Assembly (NCBI GenBank): GCA_905233775.1
Contig: CAJOEB010000041.1
Coordinates: 1 to 7,026 of the forward strand
Length of the DNA: 7,026 bases
Reading direction: 5' to 3'
Source: an uncultured Alphaproteobacteria bacterium
Lineage (GTDB): Bacteria > Pseudomonadota > Alphaproteobacteria > UBA3830
Shown: one piece after another, positions 6,202 to 7,026 of the stretch
Position numbering within the stretch: position 1 is the stretch's first letter
How the letters are laid out: every line of letters begins with the position of its first letter
The notes under the pieces: generated by a model
What the model was told of the DNA's origin: nothing
What the model saw: only the letters and a program-made list of their open reading frames with translations
Database searches by the model: none
Made by a program: the position numbers and the translations under genes

Positions 6202-6277
6202 TAAGCAAATAACTAATTACGGATTATTATAATTATAATAATATATAATTTTATAATATATAAACTAATTATAGATA
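6202..6277. other. Very AT-rich spacer with a perfect 20-bp palindrome
   Basis: The spacer between rph and hemW is almost pure A and T from 6222 onward. ATTATTATAATTATAATAAT (6223-6242) is identical to its own reverse complement. It is followed by a looser AT dyad at about 6241-6262. No GC-rich stem or T-run typical of an intrinsic terminator is present, and no Shine-Dalgarno precedes hemW. It may act as a promoter-like or easily melted region, or may simply be AT drift. Confidence 0.5.
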
Positions 6278-7026
6278 ATGATCACAAAGGAAATAAATAA
6301 AGAATTATCTATCTATTTTCATTGGCCGTTTTGCTTATCTAAATGTCCGTATTGCGATTTTATGAGCGTTCCCACACAGCCAGACGAAGAATTATTTAAG
6401 TTATACGGCGATTTACTTCTTAAAGATTTGAAGCAATCATTAGAGCAAACTAATTTTTTATCATCGCAAACGAAAATAAAAACGATTTTTTTCGGAGGTG
6501 GTACGCCATCGCTAATGTCTGCAAAGTCTATAGAAAATATATTAGATTTCATTAGAACACATTATCAATTAAATAATGATGATGATATAGAAATTTCTCT
6601 TGAAGCAAATCCTGCAACATTTGATCTGCAAAAAATGCGAGATTTTAAAACTGCCGGTATTAATAGAATTTCGTTAGGTGTGCAAAGTTTTTCAGATAAG
6701 AATTTAAGTTTTCTCGGACGAATTTATAATTCAAAACAGGTTTATGATGCTGCAGAAATTGTAGCAAGTGTATTTACTAATTTCAGCTTTGATTTTATGT
6801 ATGGATATAAGTGCCAAAAAATAGATTCACTGAAAAAAGATTTACAAACAGCAATGGATTTTAATTGCAAACATACTTCTTGTTATCAGTTAACTTTTGA
6901 AAATAACACACTATTTTATAAGCAACTTCTTTCAGGAGAAAAACAAGAAATTTCTGACGAAAAAGGAATACAATTTTATGATTTTATCGAGAATTTTTTG
7001 AAAGACTATAATATTAATCGTTATGA
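6278..7026 (+). CDS. hemW: Radical SAM heme chaperone HemW (3' truncated by the window edge)
   Basis: HemW is a radical SAM protein that binds heme and delivers it to respiratory enzymes. The first 249 codons are present and remain open to the right edge; the family is about 370-400 residues. The [4Fe-4S] motif is C-x3-C-x2-C (Cys19, Cys23, Cys26) in FHWPFCLSKCPYCDF. The residue after CD is Phe rather than the fourth cysteine of HemN (C-x3-C-x2-C-x-C), which marks HemW rather than coproporphyrinogen dehydrogenase. The SAM-binding GGGTPS is at 73-78. Also present are EANPATFD, the RISLGVQSF block with FLGRIYN, and HTSCYQLTFENNT. ATG 6278 is the only plausible in-frame start, giving a lead-in similar to other HemW proteins. 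It has no ribosome binding site; a purine-rich AAAGGA (6286-6291) lies just inside the gene. Confidence 0.93.
   Translation, partial: MITKEINKELSIYFHWPFCLSKCPYCDFMSVPTQPDEELFKLYGDLLLKDLKQSLEQTNFLSSQTKIKTIFFGGGTPSLMSAKSIENILDFIRTHYQLNNDDDIEISLEANPATFDLQKMRDFKTAGINRISLGVQSFSDKNLSFLGRIYNSKQVYDAAEIVASVFTNFSFDFMYGYKCQKIDSLKKDLQTAMDFNCKHTSCYQLTFENNTLFYKQLLSGEKQEISDEKGIQFYDFIENFLKDYNINRY

Noticed and set aside
6319..6552. A 77-codon minus-strand frame
   Set aside because: It is antisense to the radical SAM core of hemW, which is clearly the coding strand.

Overview
The window is AT-rich bacterial chromosome, most likely from an alphaproteobacterium and quite possibly a host-associated, reduced-genome lineage of the Rickettsiales/Holosporales kind. 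The first gene begins with the N-terminal pattern typical of the alphaproteobacterial RsmB-like methyltransferase. The prfA-prmC pair, RNase PH and HemW are also standard for that class. The lineage is inferred from gene type, order and base composition; no marker gene in the window fixes it.

Layout, left to right. Positions 1-87 hold a short open tail of a possible upstream gene. Positions 78-2083 (+) carry two SAM-dependent methyltransferases separated by two bases: an RsmB-type rRNA m5C methyltransferase and a TrmN6-type tRNA adenine-N6 methyltransferase. Converging on them from the other strand (4120 down to 2093) is the prfA-prmC operon, encoding release factor 1 and the methyltransferase that modifies the glutamine of its GGQ motif. 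A 229-base divergent region with a good extended -10 promoter leads into a secreted two-BON-domain protein (4350-4898, +), followed by a hairpin terminator. Then come a small DUF167/YggU protein (5025-5321), a 175-base gap with possible RNA structure, RNase PH (rph, 5497-6201), a very AT-rich 76-base spacer with a perfect 20-base palindrome, and the first 249 codons of hemW, which runs off the right edge.

The left half is translation-centred: rRNA, tRNA and release-factor methylation plus RF1 itself. The right half combines tRNA 3'-end maturation (RNase PH), heme delivery (HemW), envelope maintenance (BON protein) and a conserved protein of unknown role (DUF167). The yggU-rdgB-hemW order known from E. 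coli and the rph-rdgB-hemW order common in alphaproteobacteria are recognisable here, but rdgB is absent.

I see no phage, insertion sequence, CRISPR array, tRNA/rRNA gene or obvious new defence or biosynthetic system; this is mainly a housekeeping region. The points most worth a second look are the potentially switch-like rph leader, the tandem-repeat insertion in PrmC just before its catalytic motif, the missing rdgB, and the hemW start without a Shine-Dalgarno sequence.
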